DNA of 64,000 bases from the NCBI RefSeq assembly GCF_900205965.1, contig NZ_OAOF01000002.1, positions 124,001-188,000 of the forward strand. Direction: 5' to 3'. Positions 1-8,219 of this stretch are shown here, in pieces; position 1 is the stretch's first letter, and each line of letters opens with the position of its first letter. The notes under the pieces are model-generated. The model ran no database searches. It was not told the origin of the DNA and saw only the letters and a list, made by a program, of their open reading frames with translations. Both the position numbers and the translations under genes were made by a program. This stretch comes from Lacrimispora amygdalina. Lineage in GTDB: Bacteria; Bacillota; Clostridia; Lachnospirales; Lachnospiraceae.

Positions 1-990
1 CTCATTTAAATTGAACTGGGAAGCAATCTGTCCTGCACCTTTTTGCATGAATACAAGGAAAAACGATACTAAAATCATGGCGAAGGTATTAAACTTACTC
101 ATCCATGATACGATAATCGCCGTAAATCCTCTTCCTCCTGCAGTACTGGTGGAAATCGTATGACTGGCCCCGCTTACAATGATAAATCCTGCAATTCCGC
201 ATACCGCTCCGGAAATCGCCATGGTTCTTAAAATTACTTTTTTCACATTAATTCCTGCATACCTGGCCGTGTTGCCGCTTTCACCCACAACCGAAATTTC
301 ATATCCATGCTTGCTGTATCTTAAATAAATGAACATGGCTGCAGTCAGAGCCAGTACAATCACCAGATTCCAGCCGTACTCCAGACCAAACAGCTTGGGA
401 AGCCAGCCTCCCTTTGTTGCAGAATTGATGGTGCCCACGGAATTGGAGCCTTTTGGATTTTCCCAGAAAATGATTCCAAAGGTAACCACCTGCATGGCAA
501 CGTAATTCATCATCAGCGTGAACAGCGTCTCGTTAGTATTCCAGTAAGCCTTAAAAAATGCCGGAATCACAGCCCATAACATCGCTGCCAGAGCACTTCC
601 TGCAAACATTAAGGGAAATAAGATCAAAGGAGGAAGGGTATTGCCCAGATAAATCATCATGGCTGCAGAGGTGACGCCTCCGATGAGCACCTGTCCTTCT
701 GCTCCAATATTCCAGAACCTCATCTTAAATGCAGGTGTGATGCCAACTGCAATGCAAAGCAGTACCAGAGTATCCCGGATGGTCATCCAGGTACGGCGCT
801 TCGTTCCAACTGCACCTGCAAAAATCCCTTTATAAACCTCTACAGGATTCAGTCCCGTCAGAGCGATAATTACAACTGCGCAGACAGCCAGAGCCAGCGC
901 CACAGCAACCAGCCGGATCAGCCACGCCTTCCAGGGCTCTATGGCATCCCGCTTTGTCATCTGAAAAACCGGTTCCTTTCCCTTACTCAT
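1..990 (-). CDS. BMP-family nucleoside ABC transporter permease (partial)
   Basis: Membrane permease of a nucleoside/purine-type ABC importer (NupP/YufP-like). Translation from ATG at 990 reads MSKGKEPVFQMTKRDAIEPW and stays open for 330 codons to the left edge, so the last few dozen residues are off the window. Several hydrophobic segments are visible, and a cytoplasmic EAA-like loop reads GESGNTARYAGINVKK. The start ATG overlaps the TGA of the upstream ATPase gene in an ATGA arrangement (987-990), so the two are translationally coupled. Family assignment rests on the loop and the neighbours; the substrate (nucleosides or another BMP ligand) is inference. Confidence 0.9.
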   Translation of the reverse strand, partial: MSKGKEPVFQMTKRDAIEPWKAWLIRLVAVALALAVCAVVIIALTGLNPVEVYKGIFAGAVGTKRRTWMTIRDTLVLLCIAVGITPAFKMRFWNIGAEGQVLIGGVTSAAMMIYLGNTLPPLILFPLMFAGSALAAMLWAVIPAFFKAYWNTNETLFTLMMNYVAMQVVTFGIIFWENPKGSNSVGTINSATKGGWLPKLFGLEYGWNLVIVLALTAAMFIYLRYSKHGYEISVVGESGNTARYAGINVKKVILRTMAISGAVCGIAGFIIVSGASHTISTSTAGGRGFTAIIVSWMSKFNTFAMILVSFFLVFMQKGAGQIASQFNLNE

Positions 991-2537
991 CCTTGTGTTC
1001 CTCCTGTCTTCATCATCAGTTTTCCGATTTCTTCTTTCGTAGCAGTCCTTCCGTCTACAATGCCGCTGATCTCTCCGCCGCACATAACTAAAATCCTGTC
1101 ACAAAGCTCCATCAATACATCAAGGTCCTCTCCCACACAGACAACAGCCGTTCCCTGCTTCTTCTGCTCATTGAGAAGATGGTAGATGGTATAGGAAGAG
1201 TGAATATCCAGTCCACGCACCGGATAAGCCACCAGCATAACTGCCGGAGCCAGGGAAATCTCTCGTCCGACCAGAACCTTCTGAACGTTGCCTCCGGAAA
1301 GCTTCCGTACCGGAACAGCCGTTCCCGGTGTGGCGATCTCAAGCTCTTCAATGAGACGCCGGGCAAGGTCCTTTGGCTCTCTCCTGTCTGCAAAAAAGGA
1401 TTTTCCTTTCCGGTAACTTCGAAGCATCATGTTATCTGTCATATCCATGGCACCCACAAGTCCCATACCAAGACGGTCCTCAGGAACAAAGGATAAGCAG
1501 ACTCCGATTTTTGCAATCTCAGCAGCTGTCATGGAAGTCAGTTCCTTTTCGCCCCCTTCCGGCGGATAATAGGATATAGAACCTTGTGCAGAAGGAATGA
1601 GGCCTGCAATGGCTTCTAAAAGCTCTCTCTGACCGCTTCCTGCCACTCCTGCGATTCCAAGAATCTCACCGCTGTTGGCTGTAAAGGAGGCATTGTTTAA
1701 GGTCTTTACCCCTTCCCGGTTAATACAGGTCAGTCCCTTCACATGGAGACGTTCCTTCGGTGATACAGGGTCCGGACGCTCGATGTTTAAGCTTACTTTT
1801 TTACCAACCATCATCTCCGTTAAGGACTCTTCCGTAGCGTCAGGGGTATGGATGGTGCCGATATACTGCCCCTTTCTTAAAACAGAGACCCTGTCAGAAA
1901 GGGACAGAACCTCATGGAGCTTATGGGTAATAATAATAATGGAGTGACCGGCTTTTCTCATATTACGTAAAACAGCAAAGAGGCGGTCAGCTTCCTGAGG
2001 GGTCAAAACGGCGGTAGGCTCATCTAAAATTAAAATATCAACGCCCCGGTAAAGCATTTTCACAATCTCAACCGTCTGCTTCTGGGATACGGACATCTGA
2101 TAGATCTTCTGGTCAGGATCTAAGTCAAATCCATATTTTCCGGTCAGTTCCCTGATTTTATCATTCACTGCCTTCCGGTCCAGAATCTCTTTCCCAGGCA
2201 GTCCCAGAATGATGTTCTCTGCTGCAGTCAGAACATCAACCAGCTTAAAATGCTGATGGATCATACCGATTCCCAGATCAAAAGAGTCTTTTGGTGACCG
2301 TATGGTGACCTCTTTTCCATGAATGAATATCTGTCCCTCATCCGGATAGTAAATACCCGAAATCATATTCATGAGAGTGGTCTTTCCGCTTCCGTTCTCA
2401 CCCAGAATTGAGAGAATCTCTCCTTTTTTTAAAGACAGGCAGACTTTATCATTGGCAACTACCTGGCCAAACCGTTTTGTGATATGTTTCAGTTCAATGG
2501 CATAATTATCGTTCACCCGGCTAACCTCCGTTTTCAT
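987..2537 (-). CDS. BMP-family ABC transporter ATP-binding protein (double ABC domain)
   Basis: 516-residue tandem ATPase that energises the adjacent permease, of the NupO/YufO and ribose/galactose RbsA-like class. The N-terminal half has a good Walker A (GENGSGKTT, about residue 46) and Walker B (LILDEPTAVLTP), with a degenerate signature (SVSQKQ). The C-terminal half has a degenerate Walker A (GVAGSGQRE, no lysine), a good LSGGNVQK signature and a degenerate Walker B (MLVAYPVRGLD). This complementary pattern is usual for the class, where only one composite site is fully active. Start ATG at 2537 follows GAGGAAAAT. It lies downstream of the binding-protein gene, separated by a terminator-like hairpin. 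Confidence 0.93.
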   Translation of the reverse strand: MKTEVSRVNDNYAIELKHITKRFGQVVANDKVCLSLKKGEILSILGENGSGKTTLMNMISGIYYPDEGQIFIHGKEVTIRSPKDSFDLGIGMIHQHFKLVDVLTAAENIILGLPGKEILDRKAVNDKIRELTGKYGFDLDPDQKIYQMSVSQKQTVEIVKMLYRGVDILILDEPTAVLTPQEADRLFAVLRNMRKAGHSIIIITHKLHEVLSLSDRVSVLRKGQYIGTIHTPDATEESLTEMMVGKKVSLNIERPDPVSPKERLHVKGLTCINREGVKTLNNASFTANSGEILGIAGVAGSGQRELLEAIAGLIPSAQGSISYYPPEGGEKELTSMTAAEIAKIGVCLSFVPEDRLGMGLVGAMDMTDNMMLRSYRKGKSFFADRREPKDLARRLIEELEIATPGTAVPVRKLSGGNVQKVLVGREISLAPAVMLVAYPVRGLDIHSSYTIYHLLNEQKKQGTAVVCVGEDLDVLMELCDRILVMCGGEISGIVDGRTATKEEIGKLMMKTGGTQG

Positions 2538-2573
2538 ATTTTCCTCATTTTTCCATTGTCTTAATGAACCGCA

Positions 2574-2604
2574 AAAAGCGGGGCCAGATTACTGGCGCCG
2601 CTTT
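2574..2604 (-). terminator. Intercistronic terminator-like hairpin after BMP binding protein
   Basis: On the minus strand AAAAGCGG-C-GCCAG, loop, CTGGC-C-CCGCTTTTT forms a long GC-rich stem ending in a T run. It lies between the binding-protein stop (2626) and the ATPase start (2537). Because the ATPase has no obvious promoter of its own, partial termination with read-through is likely, giving more binding protein than ATPase/permease. Confidence 0.75.
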
Positions 2605-2625
2605 TCATTTATATCCGGCAGAAGC

Positions 2626-3900
2626 TTAGTTATCAATGGTGGTGATACCATCAATTAAAATATCAAATGCCGGTGCGGAACCGTGCTCGGATTCATGGAA
2701 ATAACCATCTTCAATGTACTCCACATCGCTTCCGTCTTTTTTATAGGTCTCCAGCTTTTTGCCGTCTACAGTAAAGGTAGATGTATCAAATACATGAAGA
2801 GTTCCTGCTTTGATGGCAGATTCCACTTCTTTTACCTTCTCCTCTGTTCCAGGTGCTACTGCATCCTTGTTCAGCTCTGTAATGGAGTTAGCCCCCTCTT
2901 TGTATCCCTGGCACCAGTCTGTATCAATGGCCTTGCCGTCAAGGACACTCTGCACTGCGTATGTTACATATGGGCCCCAGTCGATGGATGCAGAAGTAAG
3001 TGCTGTCTTTGGAGCAGTTGCAATCATGGAAATATTATAGCCAACGACGGGAACGCCTGCTGCCTCACATGCAGTAGGAGCACCGGTTGTATCCGCATGC
3101 TGGCTGATTAATGCACAGCCGTCAGAAATCAGGGCATCTGCTGCTTCCTTCTCAAGATCGAAGCTTGCCCAGCTGTTTGTATACTTCACTTCCATAGTTG
3201 CTTCCGGACAAACGGAACGGACACCTAAGAAGAAGGAAGTATAACCGCTGATTACCTCTGCATAAGGATAAGCACCTACATATCCGACCTTTACTGCATC
3301 CTTTTTCACTTTACCGTCTTCCACCATCTGGTTTAACTTAAGTCCGGCTACAACACCGGATACATAACGTGACTCATAAACATTGGTGAAATAGTTATGC
3401 ATGTTGCTCAGTCCGCTTAATGCAGCCTGATAGCCGGTTGCGTGACAGAACTGTACATCCGGATATTCCTTTGCTGCCTCCAGCATATAGGATTCGTGTC
3501 CGAAACTGTTGGCGAAAATGATGTTGCACCCCTGATCAGCAAGATCCATAGCCGCATCTTTACAGGTTTCATCTTCCGGTACATTCCATTTAATAATGAT
3601 CTGATCGTCAGATAAGCCAAGAGCCTCTTTCATTTCCATGGCTCCCTTATAATGCGCTGCCGTATAACCTTCATTTTCATCACCAACATAGATAAATCCA
3701 ACTTTTAAATCTTCTTTGGCTATGCCGCCTTTTGAAGCTTCTGTGGTTTCAGCACCAGACTCTGTCTTGGCAGATTCCGCAGCCTGTGTCTCTGTCTTTT
3801 CCGCTCCGGTGGTTGCTTTAGAAGCAGAACCGCCGCAGGCTGTCAGGGACAATGCCATCATACCTGCAAGTGCAAGGCCGACCATTTTCCTTAATTTCAT
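2626..3900 (-). CDS. BMP-family (basic membrane protein) ABC substrate-binding lipoprotein
   Basis: Extracellular lipid-anchored binding protein of the BmpA/Med family, which binds nucleosides in studied cases (PnrA-like). The N-terminus MKLRKMVGLALAGMMALSLTACGG is a lipoprotein signal with lipobox LTAC. A Ser/Thr/Glu-rich linker follows to about residue 60, then the two-lobed BMP domain (DLKVGFIYVGDENEGYTAAHYKG near the start). An upstream in-frame start at 3921 exists, but AAGGAGG sits just before the ATG at 3900, so 424 residues is preferred. First gene of the operon; its promoter and a leader hairpin lie at 3941-4035. Confidence 0.93.
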   Translation of the reverse strand: MKLRKMVGLALAGMMALSLTACGGSASKATTGAEKTETQAAESAKTESGAETTEASKGGIAKEDLKVGFIYVGDENEGYTAAHYKGAMEMKEALGLSDDQIIIKWNVPEDETCKDAAMDLADQGCNIIFANSFGHESYMLEAAKEYPDVQFCHATGYQAALSGLSNMHNYFTNVYESRYVSGVVAGLKLNQMVEDGKVKKDAVKVGYVGAYPYAEVISGYTSFFLGVRSVCPEATMEVKYTNSWASFDLEKEAADALISDGCALISQHADTTGAPTACEAAGVPVVGYNISMIATAPKTALTSASIDWGPYVTYAVQSVLDGKAIDTDWCQGYKEGANSITELNKDAVAPGTEEKVKEVESAIKAGTLHVFDTSTFTVDGKKLETYKKDGSDVEYIEDGYFHESEHGSAPAFDILIDGITTIDN

Positions 3901-3934
3901 AGACTTTTCCTCCTTAAACATCAGCTGGGACCAT

Positions 3935-3972
3935 GAAAAAACGTCAGGAAGGGCCTAAGGCTCACCTGACGT
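3935..3972 (-). terminator. Terminator-like hairpin in the leader of the BMP operon
   Basis: Minus strand ACGTCAGG-tga-GCCT-t-AGGC-cctt-CCTGACGT followed by T5-6. It is a textbook intrinsic terminator fold, but it lies downstream of the only good promoter (4008-4035) and upstream of the ATG at 3900. It therefore sits inside the 5-prime leader and could attenuate the operon. Confidence 0.7.
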
Positions 3973-4007
3973 AATTGTCATACCCTTATAATAAAAATAC
4001 ATTAATC

Positions 4008-4035
4008 AGTATAGCATCCTTTTTCTGCTTGTCAA
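4008..4035 (-). promoter_or_regulatory. Sigma-A promoter of the BMP operon
   Basis: Minus strand -35 TTGACA (4030-4035), 16-bp spacer, -10 TATACT (4008-4013). Predicted start near 4001, giving a leader of about 100 nt that contains the 3941-3972 hairpin. Confidence 0.8.
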
Positions 4036-4056
4036 TATGAATTCTGTATTTTCAGC

Positions 4057-7000
4057 TTATTCAAGGGTCAGATTTATATTACTGAATGTGACGTCAGCAT
4101 TACGGCATGCAAACAGTCCGGCATAAACATATTCAGGATCGATGGAAGTCAGCTTAAAATCAAATCCTGCAGTAACCGGATCGTTCTCTCCATAAATGCA
4201 GGTATAGCCATCATCAGTCTTACGGACAGTTACATGAACGGTATCCCCGATTCCATAGGTTTTTGCTGCAGTCCCGCCTTTGATAAGAACACCATTCTTT
4301 CTGGCAAATGAATTGGTCTGAACCGATGATGCAAGACCGAGGGGTCCTGCTGCTACGTAATCTCCCAGTGTCTCATCTGCTGCAAGGTCTAAATACATAT
4401 CATCTCTGACCATAATCCCAAAGGATACCTGATTGTTGGGAACCAGCTTATTGATTTTTACATCAGCGGAAAGAGTGAAATTCTGTGTTGAAGGAATTGC
4501 CTGATAATACATGGCAAGGCCTTCGTTGGGTGTGGAAATTTTACCGATACCTGTACCAGATTCATTGGAGGTAAACACACCAGCCCTGATATGAAGGGCT
4601 TCATTTTCCACCGACTCCAGAGTAAAATTATCCTTATTGATCTTTTCCTTCCCTCCTACATTGCCAAAAACAGTGCCTTTCCAGGGCCCTGACACAGGCC
4701 AGATGGCACTGACACCATCAACTCTTGCATACGTGCGTTCCTGATACTCCGGATTTACTTCTAGTATCTCCGGAGAGGGCTGTGCGTAATCAGGCTTTAC
4801 AAATCTCTTGATAGGATTCCCGCTCTTCATTACTTCATCAGCGATAATCCATGCATTGCAGGCCGCTCCATAGATGTTGGTGTGTGTATCATCAATGCTG
4901 ATTTCCTTGGAAGAAGTCCACGCATGCCGGTTTTTTACTCCTTCTGCACCTGACTGCTCATAGATCTCTTTCGTTCTTCTGGTCAGATCCAGAACAGTAA
5001 CACCCGTTGCTGCTCCCAGATCCCGAATTGCCTGGGCATAATCTCCGCCTGGATAAACTCCTTTATCCGTCACCTGGGTCTGGGTAATATGTCCGCTGGT
5101 TCCATCATACTGGTTATTTTTATTTCTTCTCACGATAGGCGTACATAAAACAGGAGTTGCTCCTGCATCCTGAGCCTTTTTAATATACCTCTTATACAGG
5201 GAATTCTGAAACGATCCGTCATCACCAATACCTCCGGCCGGATCAGTGAACCGCTCTGCCTCTGTCTTTTCGTCGTTATGTCCAAATCCAATCAGCAGAT
5301 AATCTCCCTCTTTCATTCCTGCAAGCAGAGTCTTATAATTTTCTGTAAAAGAAAAGCTTAAGGAGCTGGTACCGGATATTGCAAGATTCTCAACTTTCAC
5401 ATTTTTTAAATACCGGTTAAGCTGTGTTCCCCAGCCGTATCTTGGATAGTAGTATGTATGATCCTGAAAAGCACTGACTGTGGAATCTCCTACCACCCAG
5501 ACAACTGGACGAACCGGTGTTCCGTCTCTTCTCGCACCTGCATATTGTGGTGCAAGAGCAGTCAGCGTCAGCAGTCCCTTCATATCAATGGTTCCGTCCG
5601 AAAGACGCTGTGGAATTCTTCCTGTATCCAGACTTTCAAACATGGAAGCGGTTATTGCCTCACCCAGGCTGTTCACTGATTTATTATTCTGATATAAATA
5701 ATTATTTTCCGTAAAAATCTCCCCTGCATCCTGTCCGTTTAACTCAATCCGCTCCGCTGTGTCAAGGTATTTATCTCTGTAGGAAATAATACCATCTGCT
5801 TTAAATGCAGTGGTCACTCCCTTATTGCTGTACAGTGCCACATTAGAACCTCTGTTGTTATAGGAAGTGGAACGGTATATCTCAATATCCGGGCATGAAT
5901 TGGAATCAATACCTTTCGCCTTGTTTTCATAGGAAATACTGTTTATCAGAACATGATGTCCTGAGATACCAGATCCTCCCATCTTAAATCCATTGCCGTT
6001 TCCTGCTTCAATGAGCTGTCCGTCTTTCCTGATATAACCATTCTGGTAAGCAACACAGTTCTTAATCGTCACAGCTCCGATCTGGCCGCTTCCCACCTTG
6101 GCAAAAAAGTCCCAGCCATCATCGGCATTGTTATATGCCATGCATCCGTCAAATACATTACCCTCTCCGCATGTCAGCTTTGCTGCGAATCCATCCGCAT
6201 CTTCCATGGCAGCGTCAGAATTGTTATAGGAGGTACAGTTTAGAATCAGGTTTCCTGAAGGCCATTTTTCAAAGGTTTCTTCCGAAGTTCCGCTGATCTG
6301 AATTCCGGTATTTCCATTGTCATATGCTTCAACCAGTTCAATCAGATTGCTGTTGCCTGCTACCTGAAGCCCCGCTTTTAAATCCATTGTTCTTGTAATA
6401 TCTATATTTTTCAAATGCCAGTAACTTCCCCAAAGCTGCATTCCGCTGCCCTGTCCTTCAAAATCAAATACAGCGCGCCCTTCTTTCTGGGGATCTGTTT
6501 CCATCGTAATCATCTGGTCTTTCAATCCATCAATTCCTCTTTCCACTTTCAGCTCTGAAAGTTTATATACCCCTGGTTCCAGATAAATGCTTTGTCCAGG
6601 TGCCGCATATTTCACTGCCTCTGCAACAGAAAGCGGTGACTGGTTAGTTCCCTCTCCATCAGAGGTACCATTTGGAGATACATAGATGACGGTGCCATTA
6701 TAATTCTTTCTGATAACTTCTTTTGTAATTGTCTGGCTGGAGTATGACTTCAGTTTTGTATATGGAGCCGGCTCAAAGGTTGGGGACGGCACAAATACTA
6801 CAGATACCTGATTCACACCCTCTTTCAGATACAATGGCTGCACCAATTCGGCTCCTGCCTTTATATTCCTGTATTCCATTGTCATTCCATTGAGTTTGGG
6901 AATTGCCACACCGTCTGCGTTCGTCTTAAATACCATAGTATAATTTTCAGTGCCTGATGTAGACGCCGATGTAATCTTAAAATCCGGATCTATGTATGTA

Positions 7001-7884
7001 ATCGGATGAGGTTTCGCGGGCGGATCTGTTTTCCTGTCTGTGACTGAAAATTCAATGTTGGAAAAGGTGGCATTACAGCCTCTTGCCACTGCAAATCCAA
7101 CGTAAATATGATCCTTATCTATTTTGCAGAGAGGATCCTCTTTCCCATCCAGATAATAAACCTCTTCTTTTGTCTCTCCCTTCTCATCCAGATACAAAGC
7201 GTGATATCCGGTATTGGTGCGCTTCAGGATCATGGTGTAGGTCTTTCCTGATTTTATTTTTACAGACGGATCAAACGCTCCGTTATCTGCTGTAAAAGTA
7301 TTTTTCGCAGGTGCGCTGTCTGCAGATGTAATACCGGAAAAAAAGTGGAAGCCCACTCCATCCTTTATACTTGATTTTGTGCCGTCTTCTGCGGTATAGC
7401 TTAACTTTGTTCCAATAGCAGCCATGGAATTGGTGTAAAATGGTTTACTGCTCACTTTGTCCTCACCAATACTGTCCCGCGCCAGTAATGCGAAGCCTTC
7501 CTGACCGTCAGGTGTTGGATTGATATAGTCCACAGTTATGTCTGCTTTCAGGCAGAAGTTCTCATTTTCCGGATCAAGTGTTGTGTAGTAATATGAAATT
7601 CCGTCATAACCATCTGTTGAAACAAACTTGCCGCCTTTTTTATCAATGCTTCCGTCCCCCTTTACAGAGCATGAGGTCAGGCCCACCCCGTTTACAATGG
7701 AACTGCCGTCCTTTATTGTGTTTACAGCCTCTCCGGTAGATGTTCCAAAATAAGTAAATGCCCACGGGTGTTCTCCTTCCGCTATCATGCTTTGACTGGG
7801 TGATGCCCCATACGCACTTATTCCTGCCGACAACGATACTCCGCAGAGACAGCAAAGTGCCAGTGCCTTACCAAAACTCATCAT
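4057..7884 (-). CDS. Secreted multidomain pectinase: PL9-like beta-helix plus GDSL acetylesterase
   Basis: 1275-residue exported enzyme. The start at ATG 7884 (MMSFGKALALCC) is chosen because GAAGGAGG precedes it; the 7902 start would be inside the Shine-Dalgarno. Signal peptide about residues 1-28 (cut near AYGASP). Residues about 40-300 look like a beta-sandwich carbohydrate-associated domain. Residues about 400-760 are a right-handed beta-helix of pectate-lyase family 9 type (YVSPNGTSDGEGTNQSPLS, GNGNGFKMGGSG). Residues about 795-1010 are an SGNH/GDSL hydrolase like rhamnogalacturonan acetylesterase (block I VVGDSTVSA, block III GFGHND, block V DDTHTN). About 1070-1275 is a second beta-sandwich. 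The likely role is joint lyase cleavage and deacetylation of pectin outside the cell. Single gene with its own promoter. Exact CAZy families are inference. Confidence 0.85.
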   Translation of the reverse strand: MMSFGKALALCCLCGVSLSAGISAYGASPSQSMIAEGEHPWAFTYFGTSTGEAVNTIKDGSSIVNGVGLTSCSVKGDGSIDKKGGKFVSTDGYDGISYYYTTLDPENENFCLKADITVDYINPTPDGQEGFALLARDSIGEDKVSSKPFYTNSMAAIGTKLSYTAEDGTKSSIKDGVGFHFFSGITSADSAPAKNTFTADNGAFDPSVKIKSGKTYTMILKRTNTGYHALYLDEKGETKEEVYYLDGKEDPLCKIDKDHIYVGFAVARGCNATFSNIEFSVTDRKTDPPAKPHPITYIDPDFKITSASTSGTENYTMVFKTNADGVAIPKLNGMTMEYRNIKAGAELVQPLYLKEGVNQVSVVFVPSPTFEPAPYTKLKSYSSQTITKEVIRKNYNGTVIYVSPNGTSDGEGTNQSPLSVAEAVKYAAPGQSIYLEPGVYKLSELKVERGIDGLKDQMITMETDPQKEGRAVFDFEGQGSGMQLWGSYWHLKNIDITRTMDLKAGLQVAGNSNLIELVEAYDNGNTGIQISGTSEETFEKWPSGNLILNCTSYNNSDAAMEDADGFAAKLTCGEGNVFDGCMAYNNADDGWDFFAKVGSGQIGAVTIKNCVAYQNGYIRKDGQLIEAGNGNGFKMGGSGISGHHVLINSISYENKAKGIDSNSCPDIEIYRSTSYNNRGSNVALYSNKGVTTAFKADGIISYRDKYLDTAERIELNGQDAGEIFTENNYLYQNNKSVNSLGEAITASMFESLDTGRIPQRLSDGTIDMKGLLTLTALAPQYAGARRDGTPVRPVVWVVGDSTVSAFQDHTYYYPRYGWGTQLNRYLKNVKVENLAISGTSSLSFSFTENYKTLLAGMKEGDYLLIGFGHNDEKTEAERFTDPAGGIGDDGSFQNSLYKRYIKKAQDAGATPVLCTPIVRRNKNNQYDGTSGHITQTQVTDKGVYPGGDYAQAIRDLGAATGVTVLDLTRRTKEIYEQSGAEGVKNRHAWTSSKEISIDDTHTNIYGAACNAWIIADEVMKSGNPIKRFVKPDYAQPSPEILEVNPEYQERTYARVDGVSAIWPVSGPWKGTVFGNVGGKEKINKDNFTLESVENEALHIRAGVFTSNESGTGIGKISTPNEGLAMYYQAIPSTQNFTLSADVKINKLVPNNQVSFGIMVRDDMYLDLAADETLGDYVAAGPLGLASSVQTNSFARKNGVLIKGGTAAKTYGIGDTVHVTVRKTDDGYTCIYGENDPVTAGFDFKLTSIDPEYVYAGLFACRNADVTFSNINLTLE

Positions 7885-7980
7885 AAATACCTCCTTCTGC
7901 ATTATCAGCTTCCTACAAATAATCAGTCTTTTCCCATATTTTTATCAAAAAAATAAGTAGAAAAGTCCCCCTGCACATTG

Positions 7981-7994
7981 TGTAAGCGCTTACA
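7981..7994. promoter_or_regulatory. cre / LacI-type operator for the pectinase gene
   Basis: TGTAAGCGCTTACA is a perfect 14-bp palindrome that fits the CcpA cre consensus and LacI-family operators with a central CG. It lies about 17-30 bp downstream of the pectinase -10 box, a position typical of repression by blocking. The palindrome extends imperfectly with GCACA/TTGTGC flanks. Confidence 0.75.
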
Positions 7995-8010
7995 TTGTGC
8001 AATATAAACT

Positions 8011-8039
8011 ATATTACCATAATTTACCAGTGTTTTCAA
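8011..8039 (-). promoter_or_regulatory. Promoter of the pectinase gene
   Basis: Minus strand -35 TTGAAA (8034-8039), 17-bp spacer, -10 TAATAT (8011-8016). Transcription would begin near 8004, just before the palindromic operator, and run through it into the gene at 7884. Confidence 0.65.
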
Positions 8040-8163
8040 GGCATTTAGCACATATGTTAATCAGAACTTGCTTCTATACGTCCATGATTGATCTCGTTGC
8101 TATTTTTTTGCTTTTTTTATAAGTTTTTTTCAATATACACTAGATTTTTTCTCAAAATAGCAG

Positions 8164-8169
8164 TATAAT
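8164..8169 (+). promoter_or_regulatory. Probable -10 box of pyrG
   Basis: TATAAT about 50 bp before the pyrG start, in a T-rich region. No good -35 hexamer is seen 16-18 bp upstream. The transcript would not begin with the GGGC run used in the known pyrG reiterative-transcription attenuator, so that mechanism is not supported here. Confidence 0.45.
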
Positions 8170-8219
8170 ATTTTTTTTGAAAATATCCCCATACCATCAC
8201 AGAAGGAGGTTACACTGTT

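Noticed and set aside
8100..8219. pyrG reiterative-transcription attenuator as in Bacillus
   Set aside because: The predicted start region lacks the GGGC initial sequence and no terminator stem lies between promoter and pyrG.
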